NCBI GenBank assembly: GCA_039000515.1
Contig: JBCFYV010002255.1
Span: forward strand, 17,136,890 to 17,200,889
Direction: 5' to 3'
Length of the DNA: 64,000 bases
From: Timema cristinae
Taxonomy: Eukaryota > Arthropoda > Insecta > Phasmatodea > Timematidae
Each line of letters opens with the position of its first letter. The first letter of the stretch is position 1. Position numbers and translations under genes: made by a program. The notes under the pieces are model-generated. The model did not search any database. It worked only from the letters and a program-made list of their open reading frames with translations, and was not told where the DNA came from. This document shows, in pieces, positions 1 through 11,469 of this stretch.

Positions 1-580
1 TCACGGGCCGTTCACATGTGACCGTGTGAGCCACGAGTTCTTTTGAGAATATCAGGATATTTTGAAGGTTAAATATTAACTAAAATAATCGCAGATCATC
101 CAAGGTTTTGACTTTTAAAAACATCACTAAAAATATTTCACTAAAATTAAATATACAGTTAAATAATTCAACAAATTAAGTAGTCAAAGTAATAGTCTGT
201 AAATTAATAAACAAATGAAAATATAATAAATAGGATTACACTGGATTAATTATAAATTAACAGTTCATTGACTAAAGTAATACAAGTAATTGTTGGTAAA
301 TCAATAAACAAATGAAACCACATAAAATAGAATTGCACTAAATCAAGTAAAAAGCATGTTGATAAAAATACTGAATAACATATCCAAATATAAGTTTCCT
401 AAAATGTTCATTCACGGCACACTTAACTTTCAATGTCAAAGACACTCACGGCACCCCGCTACTGGTCCCTGCGCCATAAACCCTAAACCGACACGCGTCA
501 CACGAACAATAGACTCGCAGGTCCACTCCCGGACTCGCTGGTCCACTCCCGTACTCACTGATTGAGAACCAAGAACTGAG
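1..580. other. Left flank, AT-rich, no gene seen
   Basis: No gene or complete repeat is recognised up to the hAT element. The first 400 bases are AT-rich with loosely repeated segments: 'taaatcaataaacaaatgaaa'-like text occurs near 205-225 and again near 298-316. From about 410 to 570 the composition becomes GC-richer and holds a short tandem pair of about 20 bp around 510-555 ('actcgcaggtccactcccgg', then a close copy). The short reading frame here (356-565) has no recognisable domain. Confidence 0.5.
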
Positions 581-588
581 CACCCGGT

Positions 589-1860
589 TAGTGATGGGCA
601 CAATCGGATGACTAGAATCGATTCATTCGATTATTCTGAATAATTGGTTCATTCGATTCTTTCAGAATCATTCGAATTATAAAATCATTCGAATAAAAAC
701 AGTAGCTGACTTGACGCGAGATGGCCAATCGGTTCATTCTCTTACCACTCCTTTGCCAGAAGTGCTGAAGAAAATCGACCTTATGATTATGAATGTTTCC
801 AGGTTATCTCTATACAGGTCTTCATTTCTATTAGGTTCATTTTCAATAAATAGTCCTCATTGCTACAGTATAATCGACCTTACGCTTTCGAATGATTCTA
901 AGGCTAATTTAATACAAAGTTTAAGTGGCTGTACAGTTTACAATCGATTTTGAGCCAAAAATAATTCGAATGAAAATTACAAAATGATTCGATTATTTCA
1001 ATACATTACTAAGTAGATTGTTATTTTTAATTTCCTTTATTTTACCTTTCTAACTAACTAAACGTAAATAGCACGAAAGGTTTGAGAGAGATTTTTTTTT
1101 AAAGTTGACTTAAATTTATTGAATAGATAAGTACATACTTTTTATGTATTTAATAAAACATTGCCCGGCCGTAATATTCAGATCGTATTATAATTTTATT
1201 CATTGAAATAATTTTACATTCTTATAGCACAACATATCATTATCTAGCAAGCTTACGTCATCGTTTATCGAGTAGTAATAGTGTGTTTGATTCTAAGTGA
1301 AGCTTCCAGAAGACATAGCATTGATTCAGATATTGAAATCGAAAGTATTTTATCACTTACCCGATACATAAATAAGATTGTAAGCTATATATATTTTTAT
1401 GTTTATTAAATATTAAAGGGTCAATTATTTCGACTCTTTTAAACACAAAGAGGAATGTATATTATTCATTTTATTATTAATCGCATGCAAAAGTATTTAT
1501 ATTGATTCCGAGGTACTTATGTGACTAATTCGTTCAATGTATAGTATGTTGTTGAGGCTGTACTTTGGTCTTTGACACTGGCACATGTAACTAAATACAG
1601 CAAAAGAAACGTGTTGATAAGTTGCAAACGCAAAGGAATGCATGTTGGGAGATCCGACAGCAGGGTGAAGAGAATAGTAGCACAAAGCAAAACGAGTAAC
1701 TAGTAACTACTTTTAGATAGAAGTAGCTAACATCCAATTATTACCGGCTCTTTATTACTTCTCAAAATCATTCGAATGATTATTTCGATACATTCGATTA
1801 TTTTTCAAAGAATCGAATTATTATTCGATTCTTAAAATCATTCGATTATGCCCATTACTA
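589..1860. mobile_element. Non-autonomous hAT-type DNA transposon, 1.27 kb
   Basis: The ends form an imperfect terminal inverted repeat: tagtgatgggcacaatcg on the left, and the right end (reverse complement) reads tagtaatgggcataatcg. Both are flanked by a near-identical 8-bp duplication, cacccggt at 581-588 and cacccggc at 1861-1868. An 8-bp TSD and a TAG…CTA end fit the hAT superfamily. Both subterminal regions are dense in the motif attcgatt/attcgaat (about 595-700 and 1755-1855), which resembles clustered transposase-binding sites. The longest internal frame is 80 codons and shows no transposase or zinc finger, so the copy cannot be autonomous. An internal motif near 985-1012 resembles the right end, which may mean an older nested or rearranged copy. 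Confidence 0.75.
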
Positions 1861-1892
1861 CACCCGGCTATTGCTTACCGTGTGTATATATA

Positions 1893-1993
1893 GGGGGGGG
1901 GGGTTCCAGTTAAGGGTCTGGAATCCTCCACTTCTAGAATATTAGGCCAGAATTAAAATTTACACAGAAGTGTGCCCGATCCCCCCCCCCCCC
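1893..1993. repeat. Poly-G and poly-C tracts (11 and 13 bases)
   Basis: An 11-base G run (1893-1903) and a 13-base C run (1981-1993) flank about 80 bp just right of the hAT element. Similar runs recur through the window: 11815-11829 (C15), 37288-37303 (C16), 39813-39826 (C14), 46195-46208 (C14), 47905-47918 (G14), 51026-51041 (C16) and 51848-51861 (C14). A short (ga)n tract follows at 2071-2092. Confidence 0.8.
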
Positions 1994-2502
1994 GCCTCCC
2001 GCCCCCCCGCCCACGACCCCTCTAATCCCTCAGCCAAGTGAGAAGGCCGTTGCATACCTGCTATACAAGGAGAGAGAGAGAGAGAGACAGAGAGAACAGG
2101 GAGCATCGTTAGGGTAATCAATGAGAGCGCGCCGATTATGCTGTTAAACACTAATCTCGTTACAATACTATTAATACCTATAAAAAGCTATAACACTAAT
2201 AATATGATATGTTATCGATCTTGACCACAGAAAAGTTGGTTTTGTTAAATGTTTCTTTCGATCAACGTGGTCATGGAAGGAAAAAAGTTTAGGGAAAGAG
2301 AAGCTTAGGAAGGAGGATTCAAATATCGGATGACTTGAAGGAAGGGAGAAAATTCTGTGAGCTGAAGGAGGCAGAGGACAGGGTGCATGCATTGGTGGTC
2401 TAAGTTTACTCACAAAAGGAATGGGCCTGTCGTAAGACAGAATACATAATAATATCATGGTTATTAATATATTAAATAATATATATTTAAATATGTATAA
2501 AA

Positions 2503-2806
2503 GGTGAATTCATGGTCTAGGGGTAAGGTGTCGGACTTCTGTGCTGGCGGTCTGGGACTCAATCCTCGGTCCCGGCACAGATTTATCTGATTACCAAACC
2601 CTTCCTTCACCTCTGACAAGACGTGTATTAATCACAACTTGTGAATGTGAGGAATACCAGGCCTCCACCGTGGTTCGGATCCGACGTTAAACTGTAGGTT
2701 CTCCATTTAATCTCACAATCATCCTATCATTACACATTAGGGTAAGTGTGTATAACTCGAACGGGTAGTAAGACGCGGTGATGATAATGTTAATAATAAT
2801 AATACA
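2503..2806 (+). mobile_element. SINE-A copy 1 (tRNA-derived, TAA tail)
   Basis: The tRNA-like head has an A-box (tggtctaggggtaagg, 2513-2528) and a B-box-like segment (the family form is ggttcaatcct; this copy reads ctcaatcct near 2558). It is followed by the family body (caaacccttccttcacctct, caccgtggttcgga) and the tail (gaacgggtagtaagacgcgg), ending in irregular TAA repeats. The first bases (ggtgaattcatgg) differ from the family start ggtgacctggtgg. No convincing target duplication is visible. Confidence 0.85.
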
Positions 2807-3439
2807 TGTAAAAATCATATATACATAAATATATTATATAATATATAAATCGAGTGAAAATGACTGAACCACTTTCGGTCTTTCTTTAGGTCTTTCTTTC
2901 TTTGCAAAATGTGGTCAAGATATTGATCCTGATTTCTTCTATGTCAGTAGACTAACCAAAACACTTTCAACCATTGCCGCCAGCCACGTGACTGGGAAAT
3001 TAAAGTTTTTACCTTGGTTGAAAAAAAAAAAAGTTCGTTTCAATCCTTTGTCGGAGAGGAAAAACAACATTTACTAAAGTTAAATAACACATCTTATTTA
3101 GAATTTTCAACTTGAACTCTTATTTATATAAAGGTTATTTGACAAGTTAACCATAGCAGCTAACAGTTTCGACCCTAGTTTCAAATAAAGATATCTCACG
3201 TGACGATTTTTAAACAAGTTTATTTTTTTGTTCACCACGTCTTGCTACAATTTACTTGAATACTTTAATGGATCTTAAGGGCTCCAAGGAGGGATAAAAA
3301 CACTTTTAACTTCTAGAAGCTGTGTCTGGCTGTGTGTCACTAAGCGTTCAGACCACGCATACTATTTTTTTTTAAGCAACAAGTCTTTTAACTCGTTTCG
3401 TTTTGTCGAAGTTCTAACTTTCTCATACTTAGCCTATTA

Positions 3440-3684
3440 AAGTACCTCTTACTACCCATTCGGGTTATACGCTTTCGTACTAATTACGCTAATGGTTTTA
3501 GGGATGAGAAACATATTTAAATAAAGTGTGCCCACATTTGCGTGAACGTAGAGCGGAAAAACATTTCGGAAAAACCACACTCAATATAACCGACCGAAAT
3601 TTGAACCCCAATATTCTCGCCATCGGCAGTATAGTCTACTGCAAGAGGTACGCCTTAGACTATGTGGCCACCGAAGCGTGTTCA
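3440..3684 (-). mobile_element. SINE-C copy (minus strand)
   Basis: Read on the minus strand, this begins with a tRNA-like head (ttcggtggccacatagtcta, near 3664-3683) and has a degenerate B-box (gttcaaat). It continues through the family body (complement of cacatttgcgtg, 3534-3545) into the shared SINE tail, seen here as its complement cttactacccattcgggtta (3448-3467). The short frame at 3526-3711 is an antisense translation of this SINE, not a gene. Confidence 0.75.
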
Positions 3685-3787
3685 ATTAGTGTAAACATGA
3701 AGGTAGTCTGAAAGTTTGTAAGACATAACACTGGATTAATTTACTCTAATGCGGGTGCACTTTCTATGAACAAAATAATAATAAAAA

Positions 3788-4036
3788 ACCGCTTCTCAGG
3801 TAGAATCATCCAAGGCGTCACTCACAACATACTGACCTGATGATGATGGGAAGATCGTGGTTTGAATACCTGTCAGGTGTGTTGAGGTGTTCTTTTTTCT
3901 AAATGGTTTTCTATTCTCCCTCCACGCAAATGCGGATACACTACCTCTAAATTCGATTTTCCTAACCCTACCACATTAGCGTAATTAGTACATATGCTTA
4001 CAACCCGAAAGGGTAGTAAAAGGCGATGACCAAAAA
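3788..4036 (+). mobile_element. SINE-C copy (plus strand)
   Basis: Diverged tRNA-like head (aaggcgtcactcacaacata near 3812), B-box remnant (gtggtttgaatacc), the family body (ttctccctccacgcaaatgc, 3913-3932) and the shared tail (acattagcgtaattagtaca, then cccgaaagggtagtaa). It lies about 100 bp from the minus-strand copy at 3440-3684, giving an inverted SINE pair. Confidence 0.75.
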
Positions 4037-4039
4037 CAA

Positions 4040-7026
4040 ATAAAAAAACTACTAAGGGACAGTATATTGGCTAGGATGTAAGTACATGTTTCTAAAAACA
4101 TGAGGCTTCAATGTGACCTGTGTCCACAGCCTAATTTATCATACAATTAAATTACTTGATTTAGTATTCTTAACTAAAACATGGCCATTACTTATACTAA
4201 CAAGTCTCAGTGATTTCTAATTTGGAACATCTTCCAACTAAACCGTTTTATTTTGTATGTTTTAATATGTATTTTATTTAAGAGAAAATACCTGAAGATA
4301 AATGCATTTGTTTAAGAGTACCTAGATTCTATTTTGATACTTAAACCCCTTACTGAAATTATTTGAGTTTATCTAGAAATTTATCAAAAGCTTCCAATTA
4401 TACTTTCTTATGAATTAATATATAATTTCTCTTTATACCGTTAGTTAAACGGACTAAGAATATAAATACAATTTGTAATATTTTTATTTGGCTATGTGGT
4501 AACATGGGTTTCCAGTTTTCAAATAACAAGCTTCATATGAAAATCATACTACATAAAAAAATTCATAACGATATAAAAAGTGGCTTTTATTGGCAAAGTA
4601 ATAATAATAATTATTACTATTACTATTTTCTGCCGAATTTTCGTTAACTTACGGTAATTAAATGGATTCACTTCCACTCCATCTACGAATTTGTTATAAA
4701 AGTATTTAAAATAAATAACAACGCAAAATGAAATATCATGATAGTAAATATTGATAAGTGGAGATAAAAATTCTTTCACGGTCAAAGGGTTGCTCCTTTT
4801 CTCCTTTTTTTTTGTTTTTGTTTGAGCACATACAACATATAGACTTAATAATATAACATGCTATATTTTTTCTAAGGTTTTGGGTAGAAAGGTTACATTA
4901 AAAAACCAACACAAGGCAGCAAAAAGTGATGGCAGAAACGACAAAATGAATAAGTCCAAAGATAGCGATGGGGGAATTGGTAAGGGCTTGGGGTTGAGGA
5001 GTAAGGGTGTAGTAGGTTAAGTAAATCTAAAGCCTCTAACTGGGGTTGAGAGTAACATTGTGTGCGTGCGTGTAAGGAGAAGACAAGCCGATATACTAGA
5101 AATCAATATTATCGACACAAGGAAACCTGCTGTCTGAATCCCTTGACTTCTGCAAGCCAACCGATCCGGTAAATTGAAGTCTCCTGGGGTAATCCACGGG
5201 CGGTGGGAAGGAAAATGGAAAGAGCGGGTAGTAGGGGGTATTTGGGACGTTTATTCACTTTATTGCCAGAACAAATTCATCGCCGTAAGGGATGTTGATT
5301 TTGCGAGGAAGAGACTTAAAAATAGACAGTGGAAGAACCGGGTTCGATATTAACCTTCAGTCCTCACTATGGGATATTGTATTTACTTTCTCTCATCACC
5401 ATAAAGATAGCAGTATTGTGATTGTAAAAAGAAAAATGGAAATTTTGATGAATATCAACGTTTTATGACCCACTTAAAACCGAAAAAGTGATGTTCGTAA
5501 TTCCACCTGTCTGCCTAGAGACTAAACAATTTTATCGATCTCGCTAAAATTTGTTATTTACTTTTCTTAAGTTCACCCCGAGGAGTTTTTGAAATCAACC
5601 CTAAAATCAGTGGCAGTTTTCTGAAGGATAAAAGGAGATAAAAGTAAATTGCATATTTAGTCATTGTTCGACTTTAAAAAAAAAACGGCAGTCCTCCATT
5701 TCCCCCAAAAAAATCACTTAAATGGTGCTTTACATAAGCGGAAACTTACGATTTTGAACATATTCCAGTAACTTTTTGATATACGAAATAATTTATCGTT
5801 GTAAAGATTTAGTACTATTAAAAATAAAAATATTTTACTTGAAGTATATTTTTATAAAATCAATAAATTCAGATTTATAATCAAATATTAAATAAGGTAC
5901 TTTGAAATTGTGATTTGATTGTTATGCTCTTAGATGGACAGATATGCTACTCTTTTCTCAATGTTTATGTGTAAAAGTGTTTGTAAAAGTGTATATTATT
6001 TCATTCATACTCTATATAAGAATGTGATACTTTATTTTCCCATCATGTTTCAATCCTTGTTATCTCGTTTCACATGTCTTTCGAGTTTTTTTTAGTAAAT
6101 ATCTCAATTTTTAGATAAAGTAAAAATAAAGTTTGTAAGGTGCACCCTACCATTTATTTTTTTCATGTCGTCATATTTTTAAGTCACTTGTAATAATTGA
6201 AGGGCGCTTTATGTTTAGTATGTACATTTAAAATTATTGTTGGAATGAAAATTAAATCATATTGAGATAAATGTAGTTTCACCTTTAAACACTATTAAAT
6301 TTTAGTTAATCGTAACGTGTATAAAATACCAAGAGGGTTAATAATTATTGACCACTTTAAAAGCTATAAAATAAATGTAGATAAATCAACATTTAAAGAA
6401 GGCCAATCAAATTCCCGTTAAAGGGGCGCAACAAAGAAGTAGTTCGCTAAGGGTGGAAAGTTTTATTTTATGTTAATATTTCATAGTAACCTCATCACCA
6501 TTCATCCCCACTCTTCCCATTCCATTGTTCATTAATAATTTCATCCGACTCTAAAGCAACCATTTCCTCTTAAATCGGATTAGCTTCTTTATATTGTTTC
6601 AAGCCTTTCTTTAGTTTCAAGTCTTTATTTATCTCTACTCCACTGATGATCGTTTTTATCTCTACAAGTCACTTAATTTAAAGCGTAATAACTAACACCG
6701 TAGACCCCTTGCCCACCAATGCGGGCTTCAATTATGTGTTTCCATCTTTGGAACATAAGTCTGATCACGATCAATATGACTTTTTCACTTTATGAGTTGA
6801 AAATTCTAATCACTTGGTTTTGATTAGGCCATAATGGCTTTTGACAAGACAATTTTTAGACAAATTTGATAAAAAACTATTAATTTTAAATGTTTAACCG
6901 TCGTTAGGAGAACACACCGTACTGGTTAGCACGCGGTCTAAATGTCAAGCCCATATTGTCTTGTTTGTAAGTATATTTTCCCTAAATTATACCTTCTTCA
7001 TTCATAATAAATCAATGTAATTACTA
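4040..7026. other. AT-rich intergenic stretch, nothing recognised
   Basis: About 3 kb with no gene, no SINE and no recognisable transposon end. The longest frame is 78 codons on the minus strand (4549-4785). It is Ile/Tyr/Phe-rich, has no recognised domain, and is unlikely to be coding. A purine-rich, GC-richer patch lies at about 4960-5250. It could contain old, diverged repeats. Confidence 0.4.
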
Positions 7027-7028
7027 TA

Positions 7029-7254
7029 CAGGATGTGTCAAAAGTTACCGTGCAGTAAAGTATTATGTATCTCGTAGCAGTTCTTTATACAAGGAATGTT
7101 GTAGATGTCACCCACGGGTCTGAACCCATGTCTGTACACGCCTTGTGAATACTTGTCTTCAGGACCCGTTGGGCACATTTTCAACATGTGTTATAGGAAG
7201 AACTGCAATGAGGTACGTGATACTTTACTGCACAGTAACTTTTGAGACGCCCTG
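7029..7254. mobile_element. Tc1/mariner-type MITE (family E, copy 1)
   Basis: A 226-bp element bounded by TA on both sides (7027-7028 and 7255-7256). The imperfect inverted repeats are over 30 bp long: caggatgtgtcaaaagttac on the left and, in reverse complement on the right, cagggcgtctcaaaagttac. The repeats continue inward (gtgcagtaaagtat / atactttactgcac). CAGGGYGTC-type ends with a TA target are characteristic of the IS630/Tc1/mariner group. It is too short to encode a transposase. Confidence 0.8.
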
Positions 7255-7381
7255 TATATGCATATAACTAGAAAGGGCAGTACGACATTGTGTAAGGAAT
7301 TAAAATAGTTGTGGACACTACCTACAGAATGTGTGAAAAATACTTGTTAGAAAAAGCCCAATACGTGGCAAATAGGGTATA

Positions 7382-7670
7382 TTATTATTATTATTATTAT
7401 TATTAGCACCGCGTCTTACTACCCATTTGGGTTATACGCACTTACGCTAATGTGTAATGGTAGGATGATTGTGAGATGAAATGAAGGACCTACAGTTTAA
7501 CGTGGAATCCGAACCACGGTGGAGGCCTGGCATTCCCCACATTCACAAGATGTCTTGTCAGAGGTGAAGGAAGGGTTTGGAAATCAGATAAATCTGTGTC
7601 GGGACCGAGGATTGAACCCCGGCCGCCAGCACAGAAGTCTGACACCTTACCCCTAGACCACCAGGTCACC
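7382..7670 (-). mobile_element. SINE-A copy 2 (full length, minus strand)
   Basis: Full-length minus-strand copy: the (TAA)n tail is at the left (7382-7405) and the tRNA-like head at the right, with B-box complement aggattgaaccccg (7609-7622) and A-box complement ccttacccctagacca (7645-7660). It is flanked by a perfect 11-bp duplication, aatagggtata, at 7371-7381 and 7672-7682. The intact TSD and low divergence suggest a fairly recent insertion. Confidence 0.93.
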
Positions 7671-8696
7671 GAATAGGGTATACAATCTAGTAGTGAATAC
7701 TCTTCAATTTTAATAGTTTTGATATTATCTATCTAAATAAACAGCTACAGATCATATTTTCGCGTATGAAAACGTGAAAGTAGATCTAGCAACTTTTCTA
7801 GCTGTAAAATAAGGCCCCTCCTTAAGAAATAGGACTGTATCAATAGAAGAGCGCGTGAAAAATTGAATAGGAGAATCCCAATGAATGACGGTCAGAATAT
7901 AACAAACGGTTATGGGAAGAAATAGCAACAGCAATGTATTTTGCTTGACTTAGCAGGAAGCTGGATGACGTAGATAACATTTTCAATCAGAAATATATCG
8001 AGCTGTGAGAAAACTCTGAAATAAAAAAAACAACCTTACCGTTCAAAGATTAAGTATCTTGATATAAAACGTTCTTTGGAAGGAATTGGGGAATTAAATT
8101 ATCTGGTCCGAAGAAAAAAAAAAAAGGAGGAAGATTGGAAATGTCCTTAAGACGGGGTCGAAGAAAATGTGACTCAGTTTTTATAACCTAAAACAACTTT
8201 GGCCAAAATAAAAATAAAAATTTCTCTTCAGTAGAGAAATGTATTTCATTTTCTACGTGTGAGATGATGGGTGGCAGTAAAGAGGATCTTCAAGTCTGAT
8301 ACATACTTAGAAACATTTTCACAGAAACAGTGTTTCTGAAAAGATTATCGATGTTTTTGTAAACAGTTTCTAAATTGTTTGCAATTATGTTTTTGTGTGT
8401 GTGCACCTCAAAAGGAGACAATTTTTTCTTGTCATCCATTTTTTGCATGTTTGTCAACGTTGGTGACAACAAACAACATTGGCCAGACCAGCCGTTTACT
8501 TGCCTGGGAGCAACCATTTGTAAAATAACTTTTAAATCTGTTAGGAGACATACGATTGAAGTTCCTAAAACTACTCCCATCTCCGAGACCTCAAGTTCTA
8601 ACAGAAGCTTATTTGAATATTATGAACCATTTTGAAGCACTGTACGAAAACACCACCATTTTATTCTTATACGTCTTCTTGAACAATTCATTGCTA

Positions 8697-8932
8697 CAGT
8701 AGCCACATGGCTTCTTTGGTGTTGACTGACAGCTCACAGCTGACTTATGACAGTCAACATTTAGGTATATACCTACATTTTGACCGTAAGAAGTAATATC
8801 TGCTAAACACATGTTTTTTGCAGATCATATGATTCGGCGTAGGGATACATAATTTGGTCTGGTAACTTTTTGAAGCAATCAGCTGTCAGCTGTGAGCTGT
8901 CAGTCAGCACCAAAGAAGTCAAAAGGCTACTG
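8697..8932 (-). mobile_element. Family L palindromic MITE, copy 1
   Basis: Inverted repeats of about 45 bp: cagtagccacatggcttctt on the left, and the right end reads as its complement ending in ggctactg. Both sides carry TA (8695-8696 and 8933-8934). The core includes ttaggtatatacctacattt (8770-8789), which contains a near-perfect self-complementary 18-mer. Orientation is opposite to the three other copies (22310, 40722, 42698). TA flanks and length suggest a Tc1/mariner-like non-autonomous element. The small frames at 8609-8812 and 8803-9018 are translations of it. Confidence 0.82.
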
Positions 8933-9237
8933 TACGTATTAAGCACAAGACATGGCAACAGCATCCTTGACAGAAATCTTGCACTTAACTGAGATCTGGA
9001 CGGGAAACAATTTTTCATTAATCAAGTATGGAGGCAAAAACAATCTTTAACTGTTTGCAAACAATATTTCATATGTTTGAAACGATATATTTATCATGTT
9101 TACAAACTATCTGCACTCTTTTTCTATAGTTGCGAGCTACAAGAAACATTTCGGAAACATTGAGAAACAATGTTTCCAAATGCGTACTATGCTTAATGAG
9201 AAGAAGACAGCAGGGAGAGTTGTTCTATTGGTGTGTA

Positions 9238-9700
9238 ATAGACCTACTATGGATAAGTGCCCTTTAAGTGTAAGGAAGTGCTGTATAGGGCTTATTTTGT
9301 TCCTATTGTCACATATGCAGCAGTAGCATGTGAGAAGCATGTTAGGTGTCACAAGAAGAAACAAGATTAGAAAGGGAGCTATCCGGGAAATACTGGAGTT
9401 ACAGGGAGTACAAAGGATTGTAGAGGAAGCAAGAATGAGATGGTATAGTCATGTAAGAAGGATGGAAAAGGAGATGAGACCATAGAGAATGATGGAGATA
9501 AAGTATGTAGGAAAAATATTGTAAGGCAGACCAAGAAAGATATGGGAGGAGCAGATAACAACAAATGTACTAGTAAGAAGATAAAAATGGAAGAAATCAA
9601 AGGAGGAAGAATGGTGGCAAGGCAGAGGAAGAAGGAGGCGTTTTACTAAACTAACTCAGCCACAGGCTGAAAACAGTTGTTTTGATGAATGATGATGATG
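9238..9700 (+). pseudogene. LINE reverse-transcriptase C-terminal fragment, decayed
   Basis: Translation shows the end of a non-LTR retrotransposon ORF. A first stretch (about 9255-9325) reads EVLYRAYFVPIVTYAA, a typical RT thumb-proximal motif. After an apparent deletion near 9330 the frame shifts to SMLGVTRRNKIRKGAI, then VEEARMRWYSHVRRME, then a GRPRK segment. It ends near TQPQAEN, with a stop and a (gat)n tail at about 9684-9702. There are three in-frame stops downstream of the shift plus the deletion, so it is dead. The RWY.HVRRM and GRPRK motifs are widespread at LINE C-termini. The exact clade is not determined. A shorter piece of the same 3' end is at 13445-13545. Confidence 0.8.
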
Positions 9701-9702
9701 AT

Positions 9703-11122
9703 ATCTCAGAATTTCTTGAATATATTGGCCTTGGTGACATTTGAATAGAATATTTTAAATGGGAAGAAAAGTTCAGGCTATGATTCGGATATGTTCATTA
9801 TAAATATTCAAGAACTTTTGATTTCACTATGCGTAAAAAATTAAACTAAATTTGTCTACTGTAGCAACATTTCTTTTAACTTTAGCCCAATTTTTTTTTT
9901 TTTTTGCTTTAAAAAATTTCGTGTGAAACGTTGTTGAGTTTTCTACGAATTTTTAAAAATTATAAAATCTAGAATGTAAAGATATGAATACTATAAGAAT
10001 ATGTCTATAACGTTCAACTACATTTCGGTGTAGACCATATATTAAATAACTTAGGCTTTTCAGATGTGTGCAATGGGTCTCAAAACTCCATGCATTTCCC
10101 CTTGAATTGCACAATTTTGGAACGGTTAGCAGTACAAGGATTTTTATAATATACATATTTATAAACTATTACTATTCTTTCATTTGAATTAGTATTTTCA
10201 ACTTTTCATTGTTTTTTTCAAGATAAAAAGCTGTCTCTCAATTTTTTTTTTAAGTAAACACATAGGAATAGTAAATAGTAACTTTACTGACAATTAGTGA
10301 CATGAATGTTTAAAATTACCAAAAATAAAACATTTTGATTTTGAAGTTTTTTTATGTGTCTACAAAATAAAGATAACTATATCTTTTAAATTGATCTTAA
10401 AAAGTTATTTCGTGTATAGTATGTATATTTATTTAAGAAAAGCATTATGCCAATTATTATTATTATTATATAATCAAATTAGATTCTAGAGAGGGTTCAC
10501 TTGATTTTATATTGGCTAACTTCTCAATTAATACCCCCTACCATAGAACCCCATTTCTTCTAACAATACCTAGCTCAAAAAAGTTTCTCTTTAACCCCTT
10601 ATTAAAGAAAAAAACTAGGCCAAAATCACAACAAAAAACTAAATAATAATAATAAATCTTTCTAGACAACGGAAATCTCAAAAGAGTCGAATTTAGTCCT
10701 AACCGGTCTCCGGATAAAAAAAAAAAAATTCTCAACAGTGAGTGAAACGGGATTAAGACGGGACAGTCCCGAGGGATGACCTGGAGCAAGACAGTCTTGT
10801 GGACAACCCCTAACTCGTCTCAAAACAACCCTTAATGCCGTGTGAGTGACGTTCAGCCAGTTAGTACAAGGCGGGCGATATTACAACAGCTCAGTCTGTG
10901 AAGCGATGAAAGAAGTAACGCGATTATTTCCTGCAACGATTCTGCGACCCCCTGCTAAGGAAGGGGAAAAGGCACAGAAGGGGAAGGGGGAGATAACCGA
11001 GAAGAAAGGATGAAAGAAAAACAGAAAGATAAATAGTGATAACAAAAATACAGGAAAAGTGTAGAAAACTGTGTTTTTTCTTAAGGAAGAATAAACTAAG
11101 ACAATTACAAACTGTAAACGTC
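9703..11122. other. AT-rich intergenic stretch
   Basis: No gene or clear element. It has long T and A homopolymers (for example around 9890-9905 and 10238-10250). A GC-richer patch at about 10740-10960 shows no recognisable coding pattern. The small minus-strand frames at 10538-10789 and 10924-11148 are rich in Phe/Leu/Ser and have no domain I recognise. Confidence 0.4.
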
Positions 11123-11126
11123 TTAA

Positions 11127-11465
11127 GGTGCGGACGAAGGCTGCGCAAGTATTTTTACAGTTTTTATAGAATTGAAATTTGTTGGCAAAATTAAATCAAA
11201 TATTTCTCCAGTAGCAACATAAAGTTTAGTTTTCTGCACATGCTAATATCAACAGATCTTGAATATCTTTTAAGGTGTCCTGGAATTTTGTCAAAACTTT
11301 TTCTCTTTATTTAAAATGTTTTGACAAAATTTCAGGACACCCTTAACAGATATTCAAGATCTGTTGATATTAGCATGTGCAGAAAACTAAACTCTATGTT
11401 GTTAATGGAGAAATATTTGATTAATTTTGGCCAATAAAATTACTCGCGTTCCCTTCTGCCGCACC
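11127..11465. mobile_element. Family D fold-back element, near-perfect palindrome (copy 1)
   Basis: Two arms of roughly 160-170 bp are inverted copies of each other around a short centre near 11300-11315. The left arm contains catgctaatatcaacagatc (11239-11258) and ttgtcaaaac. The right arm contains gatctgttgatattagcatg (11358-11377) and gttttgacaa. The ends are ggtgcgg and ccgcacc. The family target TTAA is seen on the left (11123-11126); the right flank is degraded (aagcc). Other D copies have unlike central halves, so this one has become, or began as, a symmetric fold-back. The DNA could extrude as a cruciform. Confidence 0.82.
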
Positions 11466-11469
11466 AAGC

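Noticed and set aside
8318..9185. Possible DNA transposon with gaaaca/tgtttc-rich ends enclosing the family L copy
   Set aside because: The words agaaacagtgtttctg (8323-8338) and gagaaacaatgtttcc (9161-9176) are each self-complementary, but no matching outer ends or duplication could be established.
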